Shown here: positions 1 to 8,773 of the stretch, piece by piece | How positions within the stretch are numbered: position 1 is the stretch's first letter | Layout: each line of letters begins with the position of its first letter | Source: Nocardia jinanensis | GTDB taxonomy: Bacteria; Actinomycetota; Actinomycetes; Mycobacteriales; Mycobacteriaceae | Assembly (NCBI RefSeq): GCF_014645735.1 | Contig: NZ_BMMH01000006.1 | Coordinates: forward strand, 372,001 to 436,000 | DNA: 64,000 nucleotides | Reading direction: 5' to 3' | Program-made: the position numbers and the translations under genes | Notes under the pieces: model-generated | What the model saw: the letters and a program-made list of their open reading frames with translations, nothing else | What the model was told of the DNA's origin: nothing | Databases searched by the model: none

Positions 1-2
1 TG

Positions 3-245
3 GACCTGTCGGTGCGTTCGCGGATCCTCGACACCCTGTGCGAGGTCCAGGAAGCGATGAACGTTTCCTACCTGCTGATCACCCACGATATGTCGACCGT
101 CTCGGCGCTGGCCTCCGACGTCGCGGTGCTCTTCCGTGGACGCGTGGTCGAGGCCGGTCCGTGGCGCTCCGTCCGGCGGAACCCGCAGAACCGGTACACC
201 CGCCAACTGTTGTCGGCGGTGCTGACCGTCGATCGAAGTACCTGA
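3..245 (+). CDS. Peptide/nickel-type ABC transporter ATPase, C-terminal end (5' truncated by window)
   Basis: Only the last 80 codons are visible. The frame enters at DLSV, just after the Walker B aspartates, and contains the switch histidine in LLITHD. It ends in the segment NPQNRYTRQLL, typical of the C-terminal extension of DppD/OppD/DppF ATPases. Such proteins energise uptake of oligopeptides or similar solutes at the cytoplasmic face of the membrane. The gene stops 61 bases before the nitrilase gene on the same strand, so it is probably the last gene of an importer operon feeding the catabolic genes that follow. The substrate cannot be read from this fragment. Confidence 0.85.
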   Translation, partial: DLSVRSRILDTLCEVQEAMNVSYLLITHDMSTVSALASDVAVLFRGRVVEAGPWRSVRRNPQNRYTRQLLSAVLTVDRST

Positions 246-306
246 CAGCAGACCATCCGTCGACCACCCCACCTCCCCGACTCAGCGGAAGGTCATGTGA
301 CACAGC

Positions 307-2031
307 ATGAAAACGCCAGACAGTTGTGAACGCGACGGTGACGTCGTTCGCGTCGCCACCGCGCAGTTCTTCTCGGGCCCGGATGTAGCGGCCAACACCG
401 AACTCTGCGCCGGTTATATCCGCGCCGCCGCCACAGCCGGTGCCCAGCTGATCGTGCTGCCGGAGAACAGCAATCGAGTCCGGGACTATGCAGATCGTGC
501 CGAGTGCCACGAACACTCCGAGGAACTCGACGGCGAATTCGTCACCGGTCTCCGGGAAGCCTGCCGTGCGACCGGCATCCACGCGGTCGTCGGTGTCGAC
601 CTGCGCGCCGATACCGCACCGGAGGTATGGATCGCCTCGATTCTGATCGGACCCGACGGCGAGATCCTGCACATCCACCACAAAACCGTTTTGTGGGACT
701 ACGAATACACCCTGTTCACGCCGGGAGCGGAACCACTCGAGGTGGTCGACACCGCGATCGGCCGACTCGGCCTGTTGATGTGCGCCGACGGAATCGCACC
801 GGACGTACCGCGAGTACTCGGCACACTGGGTGCCCAGATCCTGTGCAACTCGCTCAACTCCCGCGGCCCGGACGAGGTGCGGGTACACGTTCCGTTACGA
901 GCACTCGAGAACCACGTCTGGCATATCTCGGCCAACACCGTCGGTGGGCCTGCCGACGCGTATCCGTGGATGGGTGGCTCGCAGATCGTTTCGCCACGCG
1001 GTGAAGTACTCGGCGCCGCCGGTGAGGTGCAGGAGGCTCTGGTGTGGGCGGATATCGTGCCGGCCGCGGCCGACGACAAGAACGTTCCCGGTTTCGCCGA
1101 TATCATGGGCTGGCGCCGGCCGGATCTCTACGGCGACCTGATGACCCCGCACGAAGGCCTTCCCGTCGCTTCCATGCTCGGTCCGGTCGACCCCGAGATG
1201 CCGGCGAAACCGCTCGATGTGGCAACCCTGCAGGTCTCCTGGTTCCACAACCAGGACTGGACCATCACCCGTGCCCTCGGGCAGATCGCCCATGCCGCAC
1301 GCCGAGGCGCGACCCTCGGGGTTCTGCCGGAGTTGTTCTGCTTCCGCCCCGGCGAGGTCGCCGAAGATCCCGCGGCCGCCGCCCTCGTCTCTCGGCGGGT
1401 ACTCGACACGATCCGGCAGTCGGCACGCGAGCATCAGCTGTGGGTCGTCGTCCATCTCGTCGAACGTGAGGGCACGGCCTTCTACTCGACCGCCTACCTG
1501 ATCGACGCGAGCGGCGAGGTCGCGTTCACCTACCGCAAAACCCATCTCGATGCCGCCGAAACCGGTTGGGCGAGTGCGGGTGACACCATCGAGGTGGCGC
1601 ACACCGCGATCGGCTCCATCGGCCTGATGATCGGCAACGAAGTGTGGGTGCCGGAGGTGATGCGACTGCTCACCCTGCGCGGCGCGGAGATCGTCGCCCA
1701 CCCCGCGAACTGGGACCGTCGAGAGGCGCCCGATATGGCGGCGACCGAGCGAACCGAGGAGAACCGGGTGCATCTGGTGTCGGTCAACCGACTCGACAGC
1801 CCAGCGAAGGTCGGCAGTCAGATCGTGCGGGCCGATCCGTTCGTCCCCGGACAGCCCATCGCGCTGATGCGCTACCCATCCGCTCAGTGGACCCGCTACG
1901 GCTTCGAGGAACAGTTGCTGATGCGCCTGGACCTGCGCGAATCGCATAACAAGATGATGGGTTACCACCTCGACCCCGTCGGAACCCGGCAGCCGAAGCT
2001 ATACGGCCCGTTGTTGACCGAGAAAGCGTGA
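307..2031 (+). CDS. Tandem carbon-nitrogen hydrolase (nitrilase superfamily), second domain lacking the catalytic Cys
   Basis: The 574-residue protein holds two consecutive nitrilase-fold domains. The first (about residues 13-260) has the full Glu-Lys-Cys triad: E53 in LPEN, K126 in HHKT and C159 in LLMCADG, so it should hydrolyse a nitrile or amide in the cytoplasm. The second (about 305-560) keeps E342 in LPEL and K411 in YRKTH, but the nucleophile position reads MIGNE, with Gly443 where Cys is expected, so it is probably structural or regulatory. The nearest Shine-Dalgarno-like GGAAGG (287-292) lies 14 bases from this ATG, with a bare start-stop ATGTGA at 295-300 between them. The gene leads a tightly packed catabolic operon, and only 7 bases separate it from the next gene. 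Confidence 0.85.
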   Translation: MKTPDSCERDGDVVRVATAQFFSGPDVAANTELCAGYIRAAATAGAQLIVLPENSNRVRDYADRAECHEHSEELDGEFVTGLREACRATGIHAVVGVDLRADTAPEVWIASILIGPDGEILHIHHKTVLWDYEYTLFTPGAEPLEVVDTAIGRLGLLMCADGIAPDVPRVLGTLGAQILCNSLNSRGPDEVRVHVPLRALENHVWHISANTVGGPADAYPWMGGSQIVSPRGEVLGAAGEVQEALVWADIVPAAADDKNVPGFADIMGWRRPDLYGDLMTPHEGLPVASMLGPVDPEMPAKPLDVATLQVSWFHNQDWTITRALGQIAHAARRGATLGVLPELFCFRPGEVAEDPAAAALVSRRVLDTIRQSAREHQLWVVVHLVEREGTAFYSTAYLIDASGEVAFTYRKTHLDAAETGWASAGDTIEVAHTAIGSIGLMIGNEVWVPEVMRLLTLRGAEIVAHPANWDRREAPDMAATERTEENRVHLVSVNRLDSPAKVGSQIVRADPFVPGQPIALMRYPSAQWTRYGFEEQLLMRLDLRESHNKMMGYHLDPVGTRQPKLYGPLLTEKA

Positions 2032-2038
2032 GACGGCC

Positions 2039-4213
2039 GTGACCGACAGCGATACCACCAGTATGAATACCGTGGTCGTGGCCGGTATGGGCCCGGTGGG
2101 AATGGTTGCCGCGCTCAAGCTCGCCCAGCTGGGCCACCAGATCCTGGTACTCGAGGCCGGCAGCGGACTGTCCACCGAATCGCGGGCCTCGACTTTCCAC
2201 CCGTCCACCCTCGAACTGCTCGAGGAGCTCGGGGTGGTCGGCGCGTTGCACGAGGTAGGGCTGAAGGCACCGGTGTACCAGTACCGCGAACGCAGCGGTG
2301 CCGTGCTCTCCGAAATGGATATGGGACTGCTCGCGACGGAGACGAAATACCCCTACCGATTGCAGAGTGAGCAGGACAACCTGACCCGCATCGTCCGCGA
2401 TGTGCTGGTGACGATGCCCAACGTCACCCTGCGGTACTCCTCGCCGGTGGTGCGAGTCGAGCAGGGTGATGCCCACGTGCGGATCTTCCTGCCCGACACC
2501 GATCGTGATCGTCCGGTCCTCGCCCGGTGGCTGGTCGCCGCCGACGGAGCGAGCTCCGCGATCCGCAAGTCCCTGGGCATCTCCTTCGAGGGAAGTACCT
2601 ATGACGAACGATTCCTCGTCATCTCCACCACCCACGAATTCCGGGACGATTTCCCCGACCTCGCCTACGTGTCCTACATCTCCGACCCCGAGGAGTGGGG
2701 GGTGCTGTTGCGGACGCCGAAACACTGGCGAGCGCTGTTCCCCATCCGCGACGAGGAGTCCGACGAGCAAGCGCTGGAGAGTGCCTCACTGCAGGCTCGT
2801 CTGCAGCGCATCGCCGCACAGCCCGGTGACTACGAGATCGCCCACGCGAACGTCTACTCGGTGAACATGCGCGCCGCGGCCACCTTCGCGGTAGGCCACA
2901 TCCTGCTCGCCGGCGACAGTGCCCACGTCAACAACCCGCTCGGCGGTATGGGGATGAACAGCGGCATCCACGACGCGTGGGCCGCCGCACTGTGCATCGA
3001 TGCCGCTCTGACCGGCACAGACGACACCCACGTCGGACAGCTCTACAGCGAATTGCGCCGTGACGCCGCGCTCAACCACGTCCAGGCGCGAGCGCAGAGC
3101 AACTACGACGGTATGCGGCAATCGGACTCGGCGGCCCGGGTGGAAAGGGCCGAGGAGCTGTCGGCACTGGATCGGGACCTGCTGGACAAGCGGGAGCACC
3201 AGCGGCGCGCCGCGATGTTCCCGTCGCTGCGCATCACTCTCGGGCGCCTCGCGCGGGAGCTGCGGGCGGTTCCCGACGCTACCCGGCCCGCCGGTCGGCG
3301 GCTGTCGGAGTTGCTGTGCTATGAAACGGTATCCGCTCCTGGCGTGTACGACGGGGTGACAGTTCGGGCCGCAGACGCGGCAGGTTTCACCGCGGCCTAT
3401 GTCTCGGGTGCCGCCGTTTCCGCCACCGCGCTGGGCAGGCCCGACCTCGGATACCTGGGTCTCGCGGAGATGGCCGAGCAGGTGCGCCGGATGACCTCGG
3501 TCAGTGACCTGCCGCTGATCGTCGACGGAGACACGGGCTACGGCGGAATACTGCAGGTCGAGGAGGCGATGGCCCGGTTCGAGGCGGCCGGGGCCGCAGC
3601 GGTGCAGTTCGAAGATCAGGTTGCGCCCAAGCGCTGTGGACACATCGCCGGGAAGCAGCTCGTGCCGGTCGAGGAGATGATCGCCAAGGTCCAGTCCGCG
3701 GTGTCACGACGCACCTCGGCGTTGGTGATCGCGCGCACCGATGCACTCTCCGTCGAAGGCGAGGCAGCTGCGCTCGACCGCGCACGCGCCTACGCGGCGG
3801 CGGGCGCGGACCTGATCTTCGTCGAGGGGGTGTATTCGGAGCACGCGCTGCGTCGCGTGCGTGACGCGGTCCCCGGTGTCCCACTGATGGTGAATCTCTC
3901 GGAGGCCGGTGATCACTCCGACCTTCCCCCCGCCCAGGTGCTCGCCGAGTGCGGTGTAGCCCTGATGATCTACCCCGTCGCTCCCCTGCTGTCCGCGGCC
4001 GAAGCGGTCGCCGACACCTATCGGACGATCCGCGACACCGGCACATCCGGTCGCAGTGCCGCGGAATGGCAGGCCCTCACCGCACTCCTCGGCCAGGACG
4101 ATCGACTGGCTGCCGCGGAGCATGCTGTCACTGCCGCGAACACTTTGTCCCCCAACAGTGGCACGGCCAACGGTGTCGCTTCCGGTATCGACAATCACAG
4201 GAGCCTCGTATGA
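2039..4213 (+). CDS. Fusion of FAD-dependent aromatic monooxygenase and PEP mutase/isocitrate lyase-family lyase
   Basis: This 724-residue protein joins two enzymes that are normally separate. Residues 1-405 are a class A flavin monooxygenase: a dinucleotide fold with GMGPVG at 16-21, and the FAD-binding motif AGDSAH with Gly292-Asp293 followed by NPLGGMGMN. Residues about 420-700 are a PEP mutase/isocitrate lyase-family barrel beginning at APGVYDG, with the Mg-binding DGDTGYG stretch and the catalytic loop KRCGH at 531-535 (Cys533). That cysteine suits a C-C lyase such as methylisocitrate or dimethylmalate lyase better than a phosphonomutase. The start follows the nitrilase stop by 7 bases, and the stop overlaps the next ATG. 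A plausible reading is hydroxylation of a ring compound and cleavage of a later C4-C6 acid by one polypeptide, which is inference. Confidence 0.85.
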   Translation: MTDSDTTSMNTVVVAGMGPVGMVAALKLAQLGHQILVLEAGSGLSTESRASTFHPSTLELLEELGVVGALHEVGLKAPVYQYRERSGAVLSEMDMGLLATETKYPYRLQSEQDNLTRIVRDVLVTMPNVTLRYSSPVVRVEQGDAHVRIFLPDTDRDRPVLARWLVAADGASSAIRKSLGISFEGSTYDERFLVISTTHEFRDDFPDLAYVSYISDPEEWGVLLRTPKHWRALFPIRDEESDEQALESASLQARLQRIAAQPGDYEIAHANVYSVNMRAAATFAVGHILLAGDSAHVNNPLGGMGMNSGIHDAWAAALCIDAALTGTDDTHVGQLYSELRRDAALNHVQARAQSNYDGMRQSDSAARVERAEELSALDRDLLDKREHQRRAAMFPSLRITLGRLARELRAVPDATRPAGRRLSELLCYETVSAPGVYDGVTVRAADAAGFTAAYVSGAAVSATALGRPDLGYLGLAEMAEQVRRMTSVSDLPLIVDGDTGYGGILQVEEAMARFEAAGAAAVQFEDQVAPKRCGHIAGKQLVPVEEMIAKVQSAVSRRTSALVIARTDALSVEGEAAALDRARAYAAAGADLIFVEGVYSEHALRRVRDAVPGVPLMVNLSEAGDHSDLPPAQVLAECGVALMIYPVAPLLSAAEAVADTYRTIRDTGTSGRSAAEWQALTALLGQDDRLAAAEHAVTAANTLSPNSGTANGVASGIDNHRSLV

Positions 4214-4977
4214 CCGCGCCGACCCCTTCCGTGGCGGGCTCATCCGTCCACAAGGGCCTCAAGTTCGCCCTGATCGTCCCCTCCACCAACACCTCCGTCG
4301 AGCGCGAGTTCCATCATCTGCGGCCGCGGGACTGCTCATGGCACACCGGCCGGATCATGATCAGCGCGGTGGCGCTGGATTCGGCCGATGCCTTCGGCAA
4401 GTTCCGGGACAACCTCAACGAAGCGCTGCCCGCGGCACTCGAGACGGTGATGACCGCGCAGCCGGACTACCTCGTGATGGGGATGTCCGCCGAAACCTTC
4501 TGGGGCGGAGTGGCGGGCAACGCCGAGTTCGAGTTACGGGTGCGTGACCTCACCGGGCTCGAGGTAACCACCGGAGCGACCGCGGCCGGCCACGCCCTGC
4601 AGGCGTTCGGGGCGAAGAAGATCGGGGTGATCACGCCTTATCAGCCGGTCGGTGACGAGCAGGTCGTGGCCTACTTCTCCGAACTCGGTTTCGAGGTCAC
4701 CGCGATCCACGGCTTGAAGTCCGCGTCGGCGACATCTATCGCCGACGAGACACCGGACGATATCCGGGCGGCGTTCCTCGCTGTGGACGGCCCCGATGTC
4801 GATGCTCTCATCCAGTGTGGCACCAACCTCGAGGCTGTCGCGGTCGCCGCGGAGTTGGAGCGCGAATTGGACAAGCCGGTGATCGCGATCAATCTCGCGA
4901 CGGTGTGGCACGCCCTGCGCGCCAACGGAATCGACGACAAGATCTTCGGCCACGGCTCGCTACTCGAGCGATTCTGA
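4210..4977 (+). CDS. Asp/Glu racemase-superfamily protein, maleate isomerase or arylmalonate decarboxylase-like
   Basis: The protein has 255 residues and an ATG overlapping the previous stop (ATGA). PSTNTSVE at 24-31 and the second cysteine motif QCGTNLEA (Cys203), followed by INLATVWHALR, match the maleate cis-trans isomerase/arylmalonate decarboxylase group. The first cysteine of true maleate isomerases is missing: that stretch reads VMGMSAET (89-96). Single-cysteine members of the superfamily are decarboxylases, two-cysteine members are isomerases or racemases. Decarboxylation of a malonate-type intermediate is therefore a serious alternative to maleate isomerisation. Its place between a ring monooxygenase and an amidohydrolase echoes the nicotinate pathway order. 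Confidence 0.8.
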   Translation: MTAPTPSVAGSSVHKGLKFALIVPSTNTSVEREFHHLRPRDCSWHTGRIMISAVALDSADAFGKFRDNLNEALPAALETVMTAQPDYLVMGMSAETFWGGVAGNAEFELRVRDLTGLEVTTGATAAGHALQAFGAKKIGVITPYQPVGDEQVVAYFSELGFEVTAIHGLKSASATSIADETPDDIRAAFLAVDGPDVDALIQCGTNLEAVAVAAELERELDKPVIAINLATVWHALRANGIDDKIFGHGSLLERF

Positions 4978-4998
4978 CGAGTCGAAGGAGGAGGACTC

Positions 4999-5328
4999 AT
5001 GTTCAACCATGTAGGGCACTTGACCTTGGTGCCGGAAACCACCGACGCGCAGATCGAAGGAATCGCCGACGCGCTACTGGCTCTGCCCGACCGGATCGAC
5101 GGGCTGGTCTCCGCCGAAGTCGTGCGGGACGCCGGTCTGTCCGACGGGAACGCGACGCTGCGCTTCCACCTGCGATTCGAGGCGCAGCCTGCATGGGAGG
5201 CATACCGCACGCACCCCGCTCATGTCGCCGTGATCGCCGATCACATCGCACCGGTCGTTTCCGCCAAGGCGTTCGTACAGTACGACGACAACACGGTGCG
5301 GACGTCCGGGGTCGAGGCGGCGGCATGA
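4999..5328 (+). CDS. Dabb (stress-responsive alpha/beta-barrel) domain protein
   Basis: A protein of 109 residues beginning FNHVGHLTLVPE, the usual opening of Dabb dimeric alpha/beta-barrel proteins, and continuing through alternating strands and helices to AKAFVQYD. A very strong ribosome-binding site (AAGGAGGAGG, 4985-4994) lies just upstream of the ATG. Relatives act as small cyclases or decarboxylases, or have no known activity. The gene sits 21 bases after the racemase-fold gene and overlaps the next start by 4 bases, so it should be made in step with the pathway enzymes. Confidence 0.8.
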   Translation: MFNHVGHLTLVPETTDAQIEGIADALLALPDRIDGLVSAEVVRDAGLSDGNATLRFHLRFEAQPAWEAYRTHPAHVAVIADHIAPVVSAKAFVQYDDNTVRTSGVEAAA

Positions 5329-5999
5329 CCGGCACTCCGCTGCTCGGCACAACACTCGCCGAGGACTACGCGCACGCCGGGTTCGGGGGTCACCTCGAAC
5401 CCGGCGTGCGGCCGGCTCTTCTCGTCGTCGACCCTGCCCGCGCCTACACCGAGCCCGACTCCCCGTTGTATGCGGCTGTCGGGGATGCCGTCGCGGCCAT
5501 GCTCGAATTTCGTGAGCAGGCCGCCACAGCGGGAATTCCCATCTATCTGACACGAGTGCGCTACGACCACGCCGATGGCGTGCTCGGCGGATTGTTCTTC
5601 CGCAAGGTCCCAGGTCTGGCGTGCTTCACCGAGGGCAATCCCCTCGCGGAGTTCGTCGACGGCTTCGCGCCCCGCCGAGGAGAGACTGTCGTGACCAAGC
5701 ACTACCCGAGCGCTTTCGCAGGCACATCTCTCGCGGCGTCGCTGACAACGCGCGGAATCGACACCGTCCTGATCGTCGGCCTGTCGACCAGCGGGTGTAT
5801 TCGAGCGACCGCACTCGATGCCCTACAGAACGGTTTCGTCCCGATAGTCGTACGCGAGTGCGTCGGCGACCGGCATCCCGATCCCCACGAGTCGAACCTG
5901 CGCGATATCGCGGCCAAGATCGGCGAGGTCTACTCGCTCACCGAAGCACACGCCTATCTGACCTCACTGGCCGGCGAGGGCACCATACGCTCGACGTAG
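5325..5999 (+). CDS. Isochorismatase-superfamily amidohydrolase (maleamate / N-carbamoylsarcosine amidase-like)
   Basis: The protein has 224 residues and its ATG overlaps the Dabb stop. The cysteine-hydrolase triad is complete: D36 in VVDPARA, K125 in VVTKHY and C158 in LSTSGCIRA. Relatives with this triad cleave amides or ureido groups, for instance maleamate to maleate plus ammonia. Being last in an operon with a maleate-isomerase-like protein makes a maleamate-type amide the most natural substrate. N-carbamoylsarcosine and nicotinamide-like amides remain possible. The upstream open frame extends further 5', but the overlap start and family length support this ATG. Confidence 0.85.
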   Translation: MTGTPLLGTTLAEDYAHAGFGGHLEPGVRPALLVVDPARAYTEPDSPLYAAVGDAVAAMLEFREQAATAGIPIYLTRVRYDHADGVLGGLFFRKVPGLACFTEGNPLAEFVDGFAPRRGETVVTKHYPSAFAGTSLAASLTTRGIDTVLIVGLSTSGCIRATALDALQNGFVPIVVRECVGDRHPDPHESNLRDIAAKIGEVYSLTEAHAYLTSLAGEGTIRST

Positions 6000-6125
6000 G
6001 ACACCCGCGCGAGTTCCACGCGATCTTCTACACGCTTCGGCGCAACGTTCGGCATCGATGCCGCCGCGCACCGGGGCGCGCTGGTACGCCGGGCACCGGC
6101 GATCGAGCCGGCGCCGAGGTTCACG

Positions 6126-7019
6126 CTAATACTCCAGGCCGAAGTAGCCGCCGAACAGGATTTCACTGATCTTGGTCGTGGTCTCCATGCCGACCTTGTC
6201 ACCGCCCTCGATCACCCGGGTGTTGTCCATGATCGCCAACGTGTACCGCTCATCCGGGCCGACGAATCCCACTGAATTCATCAGCCAGGAGCCGTCGTCG
6301 TTATCGTCGGACCAACCGTTCTTGTTCCCCGGCCGCGCCTTCGCACCCGCACCCCAGACCCCCCACTGCTGGTTGACATCCACCGCACGCATCTCACCGA
6401 CGATGTAGTCCCGATGCCGCGCAGGCAGCTCCTCCAGCACGTAGCCGATGAGACGGTCGAGATCGTTCGATGTGGTCAGGATCCAACCCCAATGATGCTT
6501 GTGTTGGTCGGTGAATCTCATATCGGTCATACCGTACGACGGAAACCGCGCCGCGTACTCCGCCTCACCGCCATAGCGGTACCACATCGTCGTGGCCGCC
6601 TCGTCGTCGCTGGAGTTCAGCATCCTGTGGATCAACTCACGATCCTCCGTGGTCAATGTGATCGCGCCCGAGTCGTTGCGGAGCAGCAGATCCACCACCA
6701 TGGCCAGCTTCGGCGTAGAACAAGCCCAGACAAGCGTGCCCGCGTCCGCGCTACGCCATACCGCACCGGTCATACGGTCGCGGACCACGATTCCCGCAAA
6801 CCCGGGACGGGTTTTCACATACGCTTCGGCCCGCGCGATACGGACCAGCAGCCCTGAATCGAACACCCCGCCGTCCCGGGGCGACCGGGCGTCGTCGGTC
6901 ACGGTGTAAGCCCTGATTGCCATCGCGGTCACGGTCAGCAACACTGCCGCCAACACACCGGACAACACCAGGAGGAACAGCCGTCTCCCGCGGTGCTCGA
7001 AGATCGCAATAGAACGCAT
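6126..7019 (-). CDS. Membrane-anchored class A beta-lactamase-like serine hydrolase
   Basis: The 297-residue protein has an N-terminal membrane segment at about residues 13-36, after a short positive tail, and probably a catalytic domain outside the membrane. The serine-lysine pair reads STPK (S101, K104), the SDN equivalent is SSDD at 136-139 and the KTG equivalent is KNG at 233-235. Loss of the canonical KTG and SDN sequences suggests a penicillin-interacting or esterase relative, not an efficient beta-lactamase. The ATG at 7019 was chosen over one 13 codons upstream because GGAAGG lies just before it. It converges with the catabolic operon, leaving a 126-base gap with no gene. Confidence 0.8.
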   Translation of the reverse strand: MRSIAIFEHRGRRLFLLVLSGVLAAVLLTVTAMAIRAYTVTDDARSPRDGGVFDSGLLVRIARAEAYVKTRPGFAGIVVRDRMTGAVWRSADAGTLVWACSTPKLAMVVDLLLRNDSGAITLTTEDRELIHRMLNSSDDEAATTMWYRYGGEAEYAARFPSYGMTDMRFTDQHKHHWGWILTTSNDLDRLIGYVLEELPARHRDYIVGEMRAVDVNQQWGVWGAGAKARPGNKNGWSDDNDDGSWLMNSVGFVGPDERYTLAIMDNTRVIEGGDKVGMETTTKISEILFGGYFGLEY

Positions 7020-7463
7020 GGGCTTCCTTCCGTCGTGATCCCGCTCAGCGGATAGCAACCCTGTGCGGGACCGGCTGAATCAGCTCGGCGGCAATGTATC
7101 CGCCCTGCATCGCGAACATATCGCTGCCCACCAGGCCGGCGGATCGTCCCCGCCCGGCCCGACAGCCGACGGTGTGTGCTGCGGAGTCCGGGCCGCCGGG
7201 CGCTCGGAGAGCGGCTCGGTAGAAGCGGCGAACAACTTCCTTGTTCAACTCGGCCTGGGATCGGCCCCGAGGATTGCACCGGACCGGACGCGCGGGCCCG
7301 TTCGCTGACGGCCCACAAGGCGAATTGCTCATATCCTGGCAGGCGATCTATACCCTGCCCCGGTCGGCAATGCGCCAGGACCTGGGAATCATCCCGAGAA
7401 TGCTGTAGGTATCTCCCGAAGCACTGCTGAGCAGGAACTTCCCTGGAACGAAGGAGGTCACTG
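7020..7463. other. Intergenic region without a convincing gene
   Basis: Upstream region shared by the minus-strand serine hydrolase and the plus-strand patatin. No operator or conserved promoter was recognised. The ribosome-binding site of the patatin, AAGGAGG, lies at 7450-7456. A minus-strand stretch near 7240-7275 would encode NKEVVRRFYRAAL, reminiscent of the opening of SnoaL-like proteins, but nothing supporting follows it. Confidence 0.4.
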
Positions 7464-8720
7464 GTGATCGACTGGTCTGGTACCCCGCCCCGCCGGGTGA
7501 GCGTCGTCGTGGCGGGTGCGGGCGCCCGTGGTGGCTACGAGGCCGGCGTGCTCTCGGTACTGGTACCGCGCCTACGCAACGCGGGTGTGGACACGGTGCG
7601 GTTCGTCGCTACCAGCGCCGGGGCTGTCAACGCGACGATCTTCGCTGCCCTATCGCATCTGCCGCCGGACGAGCAGGCTCAGCGGGCGCTGCAAGTGTGG
7701 CGCGACATCACCGTCTGCGACGTGTTCCGGTCCCCGGCCCTCGGCCTGCCTCGCCTCGTCGGCCGCGCCGCCGGTCAGCTGCTGGGTGTACCCGGAGTGC
7801 AGTTGACCAATCTGCTCGATACTTCTCCGCTGCACCGCACGGCCCGCACCGCCATCGATTGGAAGTGGCTGCGCCGCAATATTGCCGAGGGTCGGGCCAC
7901 GTTGGCAGTGGTCGCGACATCCGGTGCGGACAATCGCACCGTGGTGTTCGTCGACCGCGCCGACACAGCAGCGCTGCCGCCGTCCGATGACGAACGGCCG
8001 ATCGATTATGTGGCCGCCGAGATCACGGCCGAGCATGTGCTCGCCTCGGCGGCGATTCCGGTCGTGTTCCCACCCGTCCACGTCAGCACCCCGCCACAGT
8101 GGGCCGGTTGGTATCTGGACGGCGGGATACGACTCAACGCGCCACTCAAACCTGCGATCGCGCTGGGCACCGATGCGATCGTGGTCGTGGCGACCCACCC
8201 CGTAGTCGATTCCATACCGCCGGTACCCGCGAACAACCTGCCGCCCGACGTGGACGATGTCATCGTGCGGTTGATGGATGCCGCGCTGGTCGACCGGATG
8301 ATCGAGGATGTGCGCACGCTGGCCAAGGTCAACACGTTGGTGGACTCGGCCGTATCCGCCACCACGACGGAGCTGCCGAAGAGAATTATCCCCTTCCTCC
8401 CCATCACGCCGCCCACGCGAGCGACGCTGGGCGACCTGGCCGAAGAGGTTTTCGCCGATCAACGCCGGCGTCAGAGCGGGATCGTGTCGACCCTGCGTCA
8501 GGCGGAGTTACGGATGTTGGGCCGGGCGCTGGCCGGCGACGGCCCCCGCCGCGGCGACTTGTTCAGCTACCTGTACTTCGACCGCGAATTCATCGAATCA
8601 TCCATCGAACTCGGTCGACGTCACGCCGACGCCGCACTTGCCGGCGCACCGGCACGCCAACTGCCATGGTGGATCGGACCACGACAACCGGTATCGACCG
8701 CACGAGAGAGCAGCGATTGA
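7464..8720 (+). CDS. Patatin-like phospholipase / acyl hydrolase
   Basis: A 418-residue protein starting at GTG behind a strong AAGGAGG. The oxyanion loop GAGARGGYEAG covers residues 18-28. The nucleophile elbow is ATSAG at 49-53 (Ser51), with Ala replacing the usual first Gly of GxSxG, and the dyad aspartate is D219 in YLDGG. These features define a patatin Ser-Asp lipid hydrolase. There is no signal peptide, so it probably works at the inner face of the membrane or on storage lipid. The C-terminal 150 residues are not recognised. It stands alone and converges with the iron transport operon. Confidence 0.85.
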   Translation: MIDWSGTPPRRVSVVVAGAGARGGYEAGVLSVLVPRLRNAGVDTVRFVATSAGAVNATIFAALSHLPPDEQAQRALQVWRDITVCDVFRSPALGLPRLVGRAAGQLLGVPGVQLTNLLDTSPLHRTARTAIDWKWLRRNIAEGRATLAVVATSGADNRTVVFVDRADTAALPPSDDERPIDYVAAEITAEHVLASAAIPVVFPPVHVSTPPQWAGWYLDGGIRLNAPLKPAIALGTDAIVVVATHPVVDSIPPVPANNLPPDVDDVIVRLMDAALVDRMIEDVRTLAKVNTLVDSAVSATTTELPKRIIPFLPITPPTRATLGDLAEEVFADQRRRQSGIVSTLRQAELRMLGRALAGDGPRRGDLFSYLYFDREFIESSIELGRRHADAALAGAPARQLPWWIGPRQPVSTARESSD

Positions 8721-8758
8721 ACAATCCCAACGATCAGGCCACCCAAAGGGCACCGGAG

Positions 8759-8773
8759 CTCGGTCCTACCGAG
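8759..8773. terminator. Possible bidirectional stem-loop between convergent genes
   Basis: CTCGGT-CCT-ACCGAG forms a 6-bp stem with a 3-base loop in the short gap between the patatin gene and the convergent siderophore ATPase gene. No T-run follows on either strand, so intrinsic termination is only a guess based on position. Confidence 0.3.

Noticed and set aside
4815..5324. Upstream extension of the amidohydrolase frame
   Set aside because: It lies within two other genes and has arginine-rich shadow composition; the overlap start at 5325 gives the normal family length.
7045..7332. Minus-strand ORF with NKEVVRRFYRAAL, like a SnoaL-like start
   Set aside because: Only about 13 residues fit; the rest has no SnoaL character and no ribosome-binding site, so a gene or pseudogene was not called.
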